DNA from: Actinophytocola sp044466355
GTDB lineage: Bacteria; Actinomycetota; Actinomycetes; Mycobacteriales; Pseudonocardiaceae
Assembly: GCF_044466355.1 (NCBI RefSeq)
Contig: NZ_JBITMQ010000004.1
Location: forward strand, 1 to 64,000
DNA: 64,000 nucleotides
Direction: 5' to 3'
The position numbers and the translations under genes were made by a program. Numbering within the stretch: the stretch's first letter is position 1; each line of letters begins with the position of its first letter. The notes under the pieces were generated by a model that did no database searches, was not told the DNA's origin, and worked only from the letters and a program-made list of their open reading frames with translations. Below are positions 31,041 through 39,567 of the stretch, piece by piece.

Positions 31041-33785
31041 ATGGACCTTCAGCGCAGGTTGGCCGAGACCGTCGAGGGCGACGTGCGGTTCGACGCCGGC
31101 ACCAGAGCGCTGTTCACCATGGACGCCTCCAACTACCGCCAGGTGCCGGTCGGCGTGGTGCGGCCCGCCACCGTCGACGACGTGGTGGCCGCCGTCGCCG
31201 CCGCCCGTGAACACGACGTGCCGGTCGTGACGCGCGGCGGCGGCACCAGCCTCGCGGGCAACGCGACGGGCGGCGGGCTCGTGCTCGACATGACCCGGCT
31301 CGACCACGTCACGATCGACCCGGTGAGCCGCACGGCACGGGTCGGGCCGGGCGTCGTGCTCGACGACCTGCGGGCCGCGGCCGCCGCGCACGGGCTGACG
31401 TTCGGGCCCGACCCGTCCACGCACAGCCGCTGCACGCTCGGCGGCATGATCGGCAACAACTCGTGCGGCTCGCACTCGGTCGCGTGGGGCACGACGCTCG
31501 ACAACGTCGTCGAGCTGGACGTGCTCACCTACGACGGCAGGCGCATGACCGTCGGCCGCGACCGCGAACTGCCCGCCGAGCTGCGGAAACTCGTCGACGA
31601 GAACCTCGCGGCGCTGCGCACGGAGTTCGGCAGGCTCGGGCGGCAGGTCTCCGGCTACGCCCTGCACCACCTGCTGCCCGAGCGCGGCCGTGACCTGGCG
31701 AAGGCGCTGGTGGGCACCGAGGGCACGTGTGTGACGGTCCTCGGCGCCACCGTGCGGCTCGTCGAACTGCCCAGGGAGCGCGTGCTGCTCGTGCTCGGCT
31801 TCGCCGACGACGTCGCGGCCGCCGACACGGTGCCCGCGATCCTGCCGCACCGGCCGCTGACCGTGGAGAGCATGGACGAGCGCATCGTCGCGCTCCGCGC
31901 CGCCCGCAACCCCGAACCGCCGCCAGTGTTGCCCGACGGCGGCGCGTGGCTGTTCGTCGAGGTCGACGGGCTGGCGGCGGCACAGGCCGTCGCGGCCGCT
32001 GTCGGCGCACCGCACCAGATCATCACCGACGCGGCCGCACAGCGCGCGCTGTGGCGGCTGCGGGAAGAAGGCTCCGGCATCTCGACGCGCATGGCGGACG
32101 GGTCGGAGGCGTGGCCCGGCTGGGAGGACACGGCCGTGCCACCGGACCGGCTCGGCGCCTACCTGCGCGAACTCCGTTCCCTGCTGGCGATGCACGGCCT
32201 GCGTGGCGTGACCTACGGCCACTTCGGCGAGGGCTGCATCCACATCCGCATCGACTTCGACCTCGTCACGGACGCGGGCCGCGCCGTGTTCCGCCGGTTC
32301 ATCGAGGACGGCGCGGACCTCGTGGCACGGCACGGCGGTTCGCTGTCCGGCGAGCACGGCGACGGCCAGGTGCGAGCGGAACTGCTGCCACGCATGTACT
32401 CGCCGTCGGCGATGGCGATGTTCGCGCGGTTCAAGGCCTTCTGGGACCCGCGCGACCGCATGAACCCGGGCATGGTCGTCCGCCCGTACAAGATCGACGA
32501 GAACCTGCGGTTCGTCCCGCTGTCGCGGGTGCGGACCGCGTTCGCGTACCCGCACGACGACGGCGACTTCGGGCAGGCCATGCGCCGGTGCGTCGGTGTC
32601 GCGAAGTGCCGCAACCACAGCGGTTCCGTGATGTGCCCGAGCTTCCAGGTGACCGGCGAGGAGCGGCACTCGACCCGCGGCCGGGCGCGCCTGCTGTACG
32701 AGATGCTCGCGGGTGAGGTGATCACCGACGGCTGGCGTTCGACCGAGGTGCGGGACGCGCTGGACCTGTGCCTGTCGTGCAAGGGGTGCAGGAGCGACTG
32801 CCCCGTGAACGTCGACATGGCGACGTACAAGGCGGAGTTCCTGCACCACCACTACAAGCGGCGGGTGCGCCCGGCGTCGCACTACTCGATGGGCTGGCTG
32901 CCCGTGTGGTTGCGTGCGGCGGCGCGGATGCCGAGAGTGGCCAACGCCGCCATGACCCGGCCGTTGCTTTCGCGTGCGCTCAAACGCGTGGGCGGCATCG
33001 CACCGCAACGTGACCTGCCGGTGCTCGCGCCGGAGCCGTTCACCCGGTGGTTGAGCCGAAATCCGGGCAGCGGCCGTCCGGTCGTGTTGTGGCCGGACAC
33101 GTTCACGAACTTCTTCACCCCGTCGGCGGGCGTGGCCGCGGTGCGGGTGCTGCGCGCGGCGGGCTTCAACCCGGTGCTGCCCAAGGGATCCGTGTGCTGC
33201 GGGCTGACGTGGGTGTCGACCGGTCAGCTCTCGGTGGCACGCACGGTGATGCGCCGCAGCCTGAAGGTGCTGACCCCGCACCTGGACGCGGGCACGCCGA
33301 TCGTGGGTCTGGAACCGAGCTGTCTCTCGGCGTTGCGGACGGACGTGCCGGAACTGACCGGCGACACCCGGACGGTGTCGAACACGTTCACCCTGGCGGG
33401 TTTCCTGAACACCTACGCTCCGGAGTGGACACCGCCGCCGGTGCCACGGGAGGCGATCACCCAGGTCCACTGCCACCAGCACGCGACGTTCGGCTACTCG
33501 GCGGAGACCGAGCTGCTGGCCAAGGCGGGCGTGGACATGACGGCAATGCCCGCCGGATGTTGTGGCCTGGCAGGGAACTTCGGCTTCGAACGCGAGCACT
33601 ACGAGGTGTCACAGGCACTCGCGGAACGCGCCCTGTTGCCCGCGGTTCGCGCGGCCAGTGACGACACAGTCGTGGTCGCGGACGGTTTCAGCTGCCGGAC
33701 ACAGGTGGCGCACGGAAGCACCCGTAAGGCCGTGCACATCGCGGAAGTACTGGCGGCAGGGCTCACCGAGGAAGCGTCACGCTGA
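31041..33785 (+). CDS. FAD/Fe-S oxidoreductase (D-lactate/D-2-hydroxyglutarate dehydrogenase type, YdiJ-like)
   Basis: A 914-residue fusion. N-terminal VAO-type FAD domain (PVVTRGGGTSLAGNA, about 60-230), FAD-linked oxidase C-terminal domain (GHFGEGCIHIRID, SLSGEHGDG), then a 4Fe-4S module (CVGVAKCRNHSG, CLSCKGCRSDCP) and two CCG-type domains (GSVCCGLT, AGCCGLAGNFG). Such enzymes oxidise D-2-hydroxyacids and pass electrons to the respiratory chain. ATG with GGAGG just upstream. It overlaps the sensor kinase convergently by 23 bases. Confidence 0.92.
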   Translation: MDLQRRLAETVEGDVRFDAGTRALFTMDASNYRQVPVGVVRPATVDDVVAAVAAAREHDVPVVTRGGGTSLAGNATGGGLVLDMTRLDHVTIDPVSRTARVGPGVVLDDLRAAAAAHGLTFGPDPSTHSRCTLGGMIGNNSCGSHSVAWGTTLDNVVELDVLTYDGRRMTVGRDRELPAELRKLVDENLAALRTEFGRLGRQVSGYALHHLLPERGRDLAKALVGTEGTCVTVLGATVRLVELPRERVLLVLGFADDVAAADTVPAILPHRPLTVESMDERIVALRAARNPEPPPVLPDGGAWLFVEVDGLAAAQAVAAAVGAPHQIITDAAAQRALWRLREEGSGISTRMADGSEAWPGWEDTAVPPDRLGAYLRELRSLLAMHGLRGVTYGHFGEGCIHIRIDFDLVTDAGRAVFRRFIEDGADLVARHGGSLSGEHGDGQVRAELLPRMYSPSAMAMFARFKAFWDPRDRMNPGMVVRPYKIDENLRFVPLSRVRTAFAYPHDDGDFGQAMRRCVGVAKCRNHSGSVMCPSFQVTGEERHSTRGRARLLYEMLAGEVITDGWRSTEVRDALDLCLSCKGCRSDCPVNVDMATYKAEFLHHHYKRRVRPASHYSMGWLPVWLRAAARMPRVANAAMTRPLLSRALKRVGGIAPQRDLPVLAPEPFTRWLSRNPGSGRPVVLWPDTFTNFFTPSAGVAAVRVLRAAGFNPVLPKGSVCCGLTWVSTGQLSVARTVMRRSLKVLTPHLDAGTPIVGLEPSCLSALRTDVPELTGDTRTVSNTFTLAGFLNTYAPEWTPPPVPREAITQVHCHQHATFGYSAETELLAKAGVDMTAMPAGCCGLAGNFGFEREHYEVSQALAERALLPAVRAASDDTVVVADGFSCRTQVAHGSTRKAVHIAEVLAAGLTEEASR

Positions 33786-35100
33786 ACCGGGCGCCGCCCT
33801 CCGGCGCGGGCCCCGCGTCGATCACCCCGCCGAGCCGGGTCACGAGACCGTGCACGAGCGCCAGCCCGATCCCGGTGCCGACCGGCCGCACGCCCTGGTA
33901 CCGCGAGTGCAGCACGCCCCGCTGGAACGCGGCGCGGTAGTCGTCGTCGGAGAGACCCGGCCCGCCGTCACGGACTTCGAGCACGGCACCACCCGGCACG
34001 ACCCGCAACGCGAGCACGACCGGCGCCCCGTCCGGCGTGGCACGTACCGCGTTCGACGCCAGCCCGTCGAGGACCTGCCGCAGCCGCCGTGGATCCGTCC
34101 GCACCCCAACGGGTTGGGCCAGGTTCTCGACCCGGAAGCCCGCGCACCGGCTCTCCCACACCCGCGCGGTCTCGGCGACCAGCCCGGTGAGGTCGACGTC
34201 GGTGAGGTCGAGCCGGAAGTCGTCGGCCCCGAGCCGCGCCAGGTCGAGGAGATCCGACACGAGCCGGTCCAGCCGCGCGGCCTCCGTCTCGATCGTGCGG
34301 CCGACCGCGGGCACCTCGTCGCCGGTCACCACCCCGTCGGCGAGCGACTCGGCGAACCCGCGCACGGACGTCAGCGGCGTGCGCAGCTCGTGCGACACCG
34401 AAAGGAGGAACTCCCGCTGCCTGGCCTCGCTGCGGGCGAGCGCGTCGGCGAGCGCGTTGATCGACTCGCCGACCTCCACCAGCTCCTTCGGGCCCTCCGG
34501 CGGCACCCGCAGATCACGGCGGCCGTGCCGCATGCTTGCGGCGACGTCCGCGGTCCGCCGCAACGGCCGGGCCAGCAGCCGCGACAGCACCACCCCGGCC
34601 AGCGCGGCGGCCCCGATGCCGACCAACAGCGCCAGGAGCACGCTGCGGAGCAGGTCCCGCCCGGTGCCCTTCGCGACGTCGACCTGCTGGACGAGCGCGA
34701 CCGCGCCCCGGTCGGCCACCGCCCGTCCCTCGACCAGGTACGCGACGCCGGCGACGGTCGCCATGCCGTGCAGCGGCCGGTCGGCGGTGACCCGCGCGAA
34801 CCCGGCCCGCCGCGCCGCCCGCACGGCACGCTGGTCCGCGCCGGTCATCCCGCCGTCCGGCCCCTGCCGGACCACCCCGACACCGAGCCCGTCGAGGATC
34901 TGCGTTACCCGCCTCCCGGCCACCGGCAGGTCACCGAGCTGCGCCGACACCACGTCCGCCTGCGCGGAAAGCTGCTCGGCCAGCACCTGTCGCGACTGCC
35001 CGGCCACGAGCTTCGCGGACACCAGCCCGGCCACGACCGCGGTGACGGCCGCGACGACCAGCCCCAGCACGGTCGTGCGGACCCACAAGGGCCTGCTCAT
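33763..35100 (-). CDS. Two-component sensor histidine kinase
   Basis: A 445-residue membrane sensor. TM1 (about 8-30), an extracytoplasmic sensor region of roughly 120 residues, TM2, HAMP-like linker, then HisKA with SVSHELRTPLTSVRGF (phospho-His), N-box DGLASNAVRATPDG, G1 VRDGGPGLS and G2 GTGIGLALVHGLV. The start overlaps the response-regulator stop by 4 bases. The signal is unknown; the two secreted/lipoprotein genes upstream may relate to it. Confidence 0.92.
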   Translation of the reverse strand: MSRPLWVRTTVLGLVVAAVTAVVAGLVSAKLVAGQSRQVLAEQLSAQADVVSAQLGDLPVAGRRVTQILDGLGVGVVRQGPDGGMTGADQRAVRAARRAGFARVTADRPLHGMATVAGVAYLVEGRAVADRGAVALVQQVDVAKGTGRDLLRSVLLALLVGIGAAALAGVVLSRLLARPLRRTADVAASMRHGRRDLRVPPEGPKELVEVGESINALADALARSEARQREFLLSVSHELRTPLTSVRGFAESLADGVVTGDEVPAVGRTIETEAARLDRLVSDLLDLARLGADDFRLDLTDVDLTGLVAETARVWESRCAGFRVENLAQPVGVRTDPRRLRQVLDGLASNAVRATPDGAPVVLALRVVPGGAVLEVRDGGPGLSDDDYRAAFQRGVLHSRYQGVRPVGTGIGLALVHGLVTRLGGVIDAGPAPEGGARFSVTLPR

Positions 35101-35765
35101 GAAGGGTCCGCGGCGTAACCGATGCCCCGGACGGTCCGGATCGGGCTGGCGTCCCCGAGCTTCGCCCGCAGCTGCGCCACGTGGACGTCCACGGTCCTGG
35201 TGCCGGTCACCGAGTAGCCCCACACCGCGCTGAGCAGCTGCCGCCGCTCGAAGACCTGCCTCGGGCGGCGCATCAGCTGGGCGAGCAGGTCGAACTCGGT
35301 GGCCGTCAGCGCGACCTCCGCCGCGTCCGCCCACACGCGGCGCTGGGTGACGTCGACGCGGGTCCGGCCGACCTCCAGCACCTCGGCCACCGCCGCCGGA
35401 CCGCGCCGCAGGACGGTCCGGACCCTGGCCACCAGCTCGCGCGGGCTGAACGGCTTCGTCACGTAGTCGTCGGCGCCGAGCTCCAGGCCCAGCACGCGGT
35501 CCACCTCGTCGTCGCGGGCGGTCACGAACAGGATCGGCGTCCAGTCGCCAGCCGTGCGCAGCGTCCGGCAGATCTCGATGCCGTCCATCGTGGGCAGCCC
35601 GACGTCCAGGACCACAGCGGCGGGGCGCAGTGTGCGTACCGCGGCCAGTGCCCGCGCGCCGTCGGTCTCGACGTGCACGCCGAACCCGTCCCGCAGCAGG
35701 TACCGCTGCACGAGGTCAGCGATGGCCGCGTCGTCCTCGACGACCAGGACGAGCCCCTCAGGCAT
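35097..35765 (-). CDS. OmpR/PhoB-family response regulator
   Basis: A 222-residue regulator. Receiver 1-115 with VVEDDAAI acidic pair, phospho-acceptor Asp in VVLDVGLPTMDG, and TKPFSPRELVARV lysine region. Winged-helix output domain with VALTATEFDLLAQLM and TVRGIGYAADP. Start at MPEGLVLVVEDD, the usual N-terminus. Third gene of a probable four-gene unit: secreted protein, lipoprotein, regulator, kinase. Confidence 0.93.
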   Translation of the reverse strand: MPEGLVLVVEDDAAIADLVQRYLLRDGFGVHVETDGARALAAVRTLRPAAVVLDVGLPTMDGIEICRTLRTAGDWTPILFVTARDDEVDRVLGLELGADDYVTKPFSPRELVARVRTVLRRGPAAVAEVLEVGRTRVDVTQRRVWADAAEVALTATEFDLLAQLMRRPRQVFERRQLLSAVWGYSVTGTRTVDVHVAQLRAKLGDASPIRTVRGIGYAADPS

Positions 35766-35783
35766 GGCTCTGTATAGCACCCA

Positions 35784-35918
35784 TCAGTCGCCCGCCATCT
35801 CGGACTCGATGGCGTCCAACGTGGATTCGACGTCGTCGAACGGCCGGTCGGCGCTCTGCTCCCGGCACCCGGTGGCCAGCAGCAGGACGAGCACCACGGC
35901 GCCCGCCAGCCGCCTCAC
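35784..35918 (-). CDS. Very small lipoprotein upstream of the two-component system
   Basis: A 44-residue product starting VRRLAGAVVLVLLLATGC, a compact lipoprotein signal with LATGC lipobox (Cys18), leaving a 27-residue acidic mature peptide (REQSADRPFDD... ending SEMAGD). The GTG start overlaps the stop of the secreted-protein gene (GTGA), and the response regulator begins 18 bases later. Function unknown; a ligand-binding or sensor-modulating peptide is an inference from position. Confidence 0.65.
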   Translation of the reverse strand: MRRLAGAVVLVLLLATGCREQSADRPFDDVESTLDAIESEMAGD

Positions 35919-36286
35919 TTCGACTCGCAGTGGTCGGTGCCGAAGTCGGTGGCCCACTGCTTGATCCTGGTCAGGTCGTCGACCCGGTCGAGGCGGCGGT
36001 CCGCCCGTTCCTCCAGCAGCTGCGCGCTGGTCTCGCGGCCCGCTTCGCGTTCCGTGCCCGCGCGGGCCCGCAACCACTCGGCCGACCCGCGGACCTCGGC
36101 GTCCCCGTTGATCCGGGTGAGCAGCCGGTCCACGCGTTTCTCGATCTTCGGCAGGCGCTTCTCGCAGAGGAACCGCACCTGCTCGGCGCTGAGCGTGATC
36201 GTGACCGGCTCGTCCGCGGACGCGGTGGCCGTGCCGGTCAGCACGAGACTCGCGGTGACGGCGGCGGTGATGAGCGTGTTTCGCAT
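35915..36286 (-). CDS. Secreted helical protein upstream of the two-component system
   Basis: A 123-residue exported protein: signal peptide 1-24 (cleavage after TASA), then a helical, charged body (SAEQVRFLCEKRLPKIEKRVDRL) with Cys at two positions (one in FLCEKR, one near the C-terminus DHCESK), able to form a disulfide. No known domain recognised. Coupled by GTGA overlap to the lipoprotein gene and upstream of the regulator/kinase pair. Confidence 0.75.
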   Translation of the reverse strand: MRNTLITAAVTASLVLTGTATASADEPVTITLSAEQVRFLCEKRLPKIEKRVDRLLTRINGDAEVRGSAEWLRARAGTEREAGRETSAQLLEERADRRLDRVDDLTRIKQWATDFGTDHCESK

Positions 36287-36346
36287 GGGCTCACCCTGAC
36301 GGGCCCAGGTGAGCGTGAGGGCAGGGAAGTGTTCGGGTTCTGTAAG

Positions 36347-36820
36347 TCAGACCCCGAGGCGGTGCAGGAGGCGTTCTTCCAGCTGGTCCAGCTCGGTCGA
36401 CGCGGCCCTGTGCGCGGCCTTGCGGCGGGCCGACGGCATCCGCTCCGCCGCCCGGACCGCCGCGGCCAGCTGGCGCAGCGTCGTGTCGCTCCGGTCCGCG
36501 AAGGCCTTGTCGTCGGCGGTCGCGTCGGGGCGTTCCCGCAGCTCGATGACGGCGTCCGCGGCGCCGGAGATCCGCGCGTGCAGCGCGCCGCCGCGGCCGG
36601 AGAAGCGGGACAGCTCGTCGATCGGCACGCCGAGCCGCCGTGCCTTCGCCCGGTCGTACCGGTCGCGCACCTCGCCGAGCGCACGCAGCACGTGCGGCGC
36701 GACCACCGGGATCACGGCCGGGCCGATGATCTTGGCGACGGCCAGCGCGTTCTTCGCCTTCTTCGGCGTGAACCGCGCCTCCGTCGCACCCTCGGCGGCC
36801 TTGCGCTTCCTCAGTGCCAT
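36347..36820 (-). CDS. DUF6474-type conserved hypothetical protein
   Basis: A 157-residue basic, helical protein. N-terminus is Lys/Arg-rich (MALRKRKAAEG), a hydrophobic stretch IIGPAVIPVVAPHVLRAL follows (possible membrane-associated helix), then RDRYDRAKARRLGVPIDELS and a helical tail. This resembles a conserved actinobacterial family (I believe DUF6474) of unknown function. Divergent from the RecB-like nuclease gene. Confidence 0.7.
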   Translation of the reverse strand: MALRKRKAAEGATEARFTPKKAKNALAVAKIIGPAVIPVVAPHVLRALGEVRDRYDRAKARRLGVPIDELSRFSGRGGALHARISGAADAVIELRERPDATADDKAFADRSDTTLRQLAAAVRAAERMPSARRKAAHRAASTELDQLEERLLHRLGV

Positions 36821-36902
36821 GGGGAGAACCTATCGGTGCTGACCAGCCTCGGCACCCGCTGCCCGCCGGGTTCTGTCGGTGGTCCCGCCTAGACTGCGTA
36901 CC

Positions 36903-38543
36903 GTGACGACATCGGTGTTACTCGACTCGGGCGTGGTGAACCGCTGCCGCCGTCGGGTGCACCTCGAGCACGACCCGACGATGGCCGACGCAACCACCGC
37001 GCCGCCCGATCCGACGGGCGAGCAGCGCAAGGCCGACGCGGCCGCGCACCGTCGCTCGATCGCCGACGAGATCGCGGGCCTGGTCGGCCCGGGCTGGACG
37101 GAGATCCCGCGCGGTTCCGAGGTGCGCGCGAGCGACCGCGAGCAGATGACCCTGGACGCGATGGCCGACGGTGCCCGGTTCATCTGGGCCGCCCAGTTAC
37201 CGCGCGACCAGGCCGGTGGCCGACGAGGTCACATGGACCTGCTGGTCGCCGTCAAGGGCGGGTACGTGCCGGTGCTCGTGGTCCGGCACAAGGTGAGCGA
37301 CCCGGGTTCGGGCGCGCAGACCACGTCGCTGTCGAAGCCGTGGCCGGACGCCCGGCGCCAGGACAAGCGGCGCCGTGTCCGCCCGCAACCCCGTGACGTG
37401 CTCCGGCTCGCGCACACCTACCGGCTGCTGCAGGCCTGCGGGTACGCCGCGCCCGGCCCCGCGCTCGGCGGGGTCGTCGGCCTCGACGGCGACGTCGTCG
37501 TGTGGCACGACCTGGAGGCCCCGACCTGGCCCGGCGGCCGGGACGCGCTCGCCGAGTACGACGCCCGCTTCGCCGACCGGCTGGCGGTGGCCAACGCGGC
37601 CGCGACCGGTGCGGAGGCGCTGGCCCAGCCGTCGCGGATCGTCGAGTGCCGCACGTGCCCGTGGTGGCCGATCTGCCAGGTGGAGCTGCAGAAGACCAGG
37701 GACGTCAGCCTGGTGGTACGTGGCGAGGAGGCGGCGAGCCTGCGTGCCGCGGGCGTGCGGACCGTCGACGACCTGGCCGTGCTCGACCCGGACGACGAGT
37801 CGCTGCCGCCGACGGGCATGCCGATGTCCGACGCGGTGGGCCTGGCGAAGGCGTGGCTCGCGGACCTGACGGTGGTGCGCAGGATCCCGGAGATCCACGT
37901 GCCCCGCGCACAGGTCGAGGTCGACGTCGACATGGAGAGCTTCGGCGACGCGGGCGCCTACCTGTGGGGCGCGTTGCTGACCGGCGCGGACGTGGGCGAG
38001 GCGCCCGGCTACCGCGCCTTCGCCACGTGGGAGCCGTTGCCGACGGACGACGAGGCGCGTTCGTTCGCCGCGTTCTGGCAGTGGCTCACCGTCGTGCGGC
38101 TCCGTGCCCGCGCACGGGGGCTCAGCTTCCGTGCCTACTGCTACAACGAACTGGCGGAGAACCGCTGGCTCCTGTCGTCGGCGAAGCGCTTCGCCGGTAA
38201 ACCGGGCATCCCGACGACCGAGCAGGTGCAGGCGTTCATCACCTCGGACGCGTGGTTCGACCTGTTCGGCAGCGTGCGGGACCACTTCCTCTGCTCGCGC
38301 GGCAAGGGCCTGAAGACGATCGCCCCGGCCGCGGGCTTCGCGTGGCGGGACGCGGAGGCCAGCGGCGAGAACAGCATGCGCTGGTACCGGGACGCCGTCG
38401 GCATGGACGGCGCGGCCCCGGACGCCGTCCAGCGCAACCGGCTGCTGGAGTACAACGAGGACGACGTCCGGGCCACCCATGCCCTGCGGACGTGGATGTC
38501 GTCACCGGCCGTGTACGCGGTGCCGTACGTGGGTGACCTGTAG
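36903..38543 (+). CDS. TM0106-family RecB-like nuclease with RNase H-like exonuclease domain
   Basis: A 546-residue putative DNase. A PD-(D/E)xK-like part (about 60-260) contains HMDLLVAV and LVVRHKV, and four cysteines (Cys15 in VNRCRRR plus CRTCPWWPIC) arranged as in Cas4/AddB iron-sulfur nucleases. The C-terminal part (from about 345) has an RNase_H_2/DEDD exonuclease pattern: VDMESFG and EYNEDDVRATHAL. Standalone members are widespread in actinobacteria and probably act in DNA repair; no CRISPR genes are nearby. GTG start. Confidence 0.85.
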   Translation: MTTSVLLDSGVVNRCRRRVHLEHDPTMADATTAPPDPTGEQRKADAAAHRRSIADEIAGLVGPGWTEIPRGSEVRASDREQMTLDAMADGARFIWAAQLPRDQAGGRRGHMDLLVAVKGGYVPVLVVRHKVSDPGSGAQTTSLSKPWPDARRQDKRRRVRPQPRDVLRLAHTYRLLQACGYAAPGPALGGVVGLDGDVVVWHDLEAPTWPGGRDALAEYDARFADRLAVANAAATGAEALAQPSRIVECRTCPWWPICQVELQKTRDVSLVVRGEEAASLRAAGVRTVDDLAVLDPDDESLPPTGMPMSDAVGLAKAWLADLTVVRRIPEIHVPRAQVEVDVDMESFGDAGAYLWGALLTGADVGEAPGYRAFATWEPLPTDDEARSFAAFWQWLTVVRLRARARGLSFRAYCYNELAENRWLLSSAKRFAGKPGIPTTEQVQAFITSDAWFDLFGSVRDHFLCSRGKGLKTIAPAAGFAWRDAEASGENSMRWYRDAVGMDGAAPDAVQRNRLLEYNEDDVRATHALRTWMSSPAVYAVPYVGDL

Positions 38544-38635
38544 CACACCGTCACCCGGGTCGTCCCCCGGTCGGATGGTGAAACACCCCTGTTGGGCGAC
38601 GCGCGCGCGGCAACGCTCCCACCAGGGTGGATGGC

Positions 38636-38746
38636 ATGGAACTTCTCGCCGCCGCAGGCCTCTTCGTCGGACTCGCCCTGCTGGCCGCCATCCCCCTGGT
38701 GATCCTGCTGCACGTGACACAACGCCATCCGGACGGCGACGGTTGA
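38636..38746 (+). CDS. Single-TM microprotein
   Basis: ATG-to-TGA frame of 36 codons: a 26-residue hydrophobic helix (MELLAAAGLFVGLALLAAIP onward) and a short polar tail QRHPDGDG. AGGGTGG lies 7 bases upstream. Hydrophobic TM-plus-polar-tail structure is unlikely to be random, but no homologue is known to me. Lies alone between the nuclease and the SDR. Confidence 0.5.
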   Translation: MELLAAAGLFVGLALLAAIPLVILLHVTQRHPDGDG

Positions 38747-38811
38747 CGGCACAGGCACGTCCCCAACCTCTCCCGACCGCGGTGACGTGATCGAGCGTTA
38801 ACCTGTGCGGC

Positions 38812-39567
38812 ATGCTGATCAGTGACACCTCCGCCATCGTGACCGGAGGCGCTTCCGGGCTGGGCGGCGCGACCGCCACGGCGCTCGCCGGCCAGGGCGC
38901 TCGCGTGTTCGCCGTGGACCTGCCGGTCGCCATCGACAAGGCACCCGAGGTCGCCGGGGTCACCTACGTCGGTGCCGACGTGACCGACTCCGAACAGGTG
39001 CGGGCCGCCGTCGACGCCGCGGCCGCGCACGGGCCGCTGCGGACCGTCGTGAACTGTGCGGGCATCGGGCCGTCCGCGCGGATCCTGTCGAAGAAGGGGG
39101 CGCACGACCTCGCGCTGTTCCGCAAGGTCGTCGAGATCAACCTGATCGGCACCTTCAACGTGGTCACGCTCGCCGCGCAGGAGATCGCCAAGACCGACGC
39201 CGACGAGCACGGCCAGCGCGGCGTGATGATCAACACCGCCTCGATCGCCGCGTTCGACGGGCAGATCGGACAGGTCGCCTACGCCGCGTCGAAAGGCGGC
39301 GTGGTTGGCATGAACCTGCCTGCCGCCCGCGACCTCGCGTCGTCCGGCATCCGCGTCTGCACGATCGCGCCCGGCATCATCGACACCCCGATGCTCGCGA
39401 CGGTCAGCGACGAGTTCCGCGCGGGCCTCGCAGCCGGTGTGCCGTTCCCCAAGCGCCTCGGCCTGCCGGAGGAGTACGCGAACCTCGCGCTGTCGATCAT
39501 CGCCCAGGACTACCTGAACGGCGAGGTCATCCGCCTCGACGGCGCGCTGCGGATGGCGCCCCGCTAA
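38812..39567 (+). CDS. SDR oxidoreductase (3-hydroxyacyl-CoA dehydrogenase type II/HSD10-like)
   Basis: A 251-residue classical SDR. TGGASGLGGA cofactor site, NCAGIGPS, catalytic Ser in INTASIAAFDG, and Tyr/Lys in YAASKGG. The loop GKKxGAHDLALFRKVVEINL (here SKKGAHDLALFRK) and C-terminal DYLNGEVIRLDGALRM match type II 3-hydroxyacyl-CoA dehydrogenases. Probably acts in fatty-acid/branched-chain degradation. Stop overlaps the aldo-keto reductase convergently by 4 bases. Confidence 0.88.
   Translation: MLISDTSAIVTGGASGLGGATATALAGQGARVFAVDLPVAIDKAPEVAGVTYVGADVTDSEQVRAAVDAAAAHGPLRTVVNCAGIGPSARILSKKGAHDLALFRKVVEINLIGTFNVVTLAAQEIAKTDADEHGQRGVMINTASIAAFDGQIGQVAYAASKGGVVGMNLPAARDLASSGIRVCTIAPGIIDTPMLATVSDEFRAGLAAGVPFPKRLGLPEEYANLALSIIAQDYLNGEVIRLDGALRMAPR

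Noticed and set aside
31026..33599. Minus-strand open frame of 857 codons opposite the FAD/Fe-S oxidase
   Set aside because: Its Arg/His/Val-rich translation is a mirror of the real gene; no recognisable domain.
36903..38543. RecB/Cas4-like nuclease as part of a CRISPR system
   Set aside because: No direct-repeat array and no other cas genes are present; standalone homologues are common in actinobacteria.
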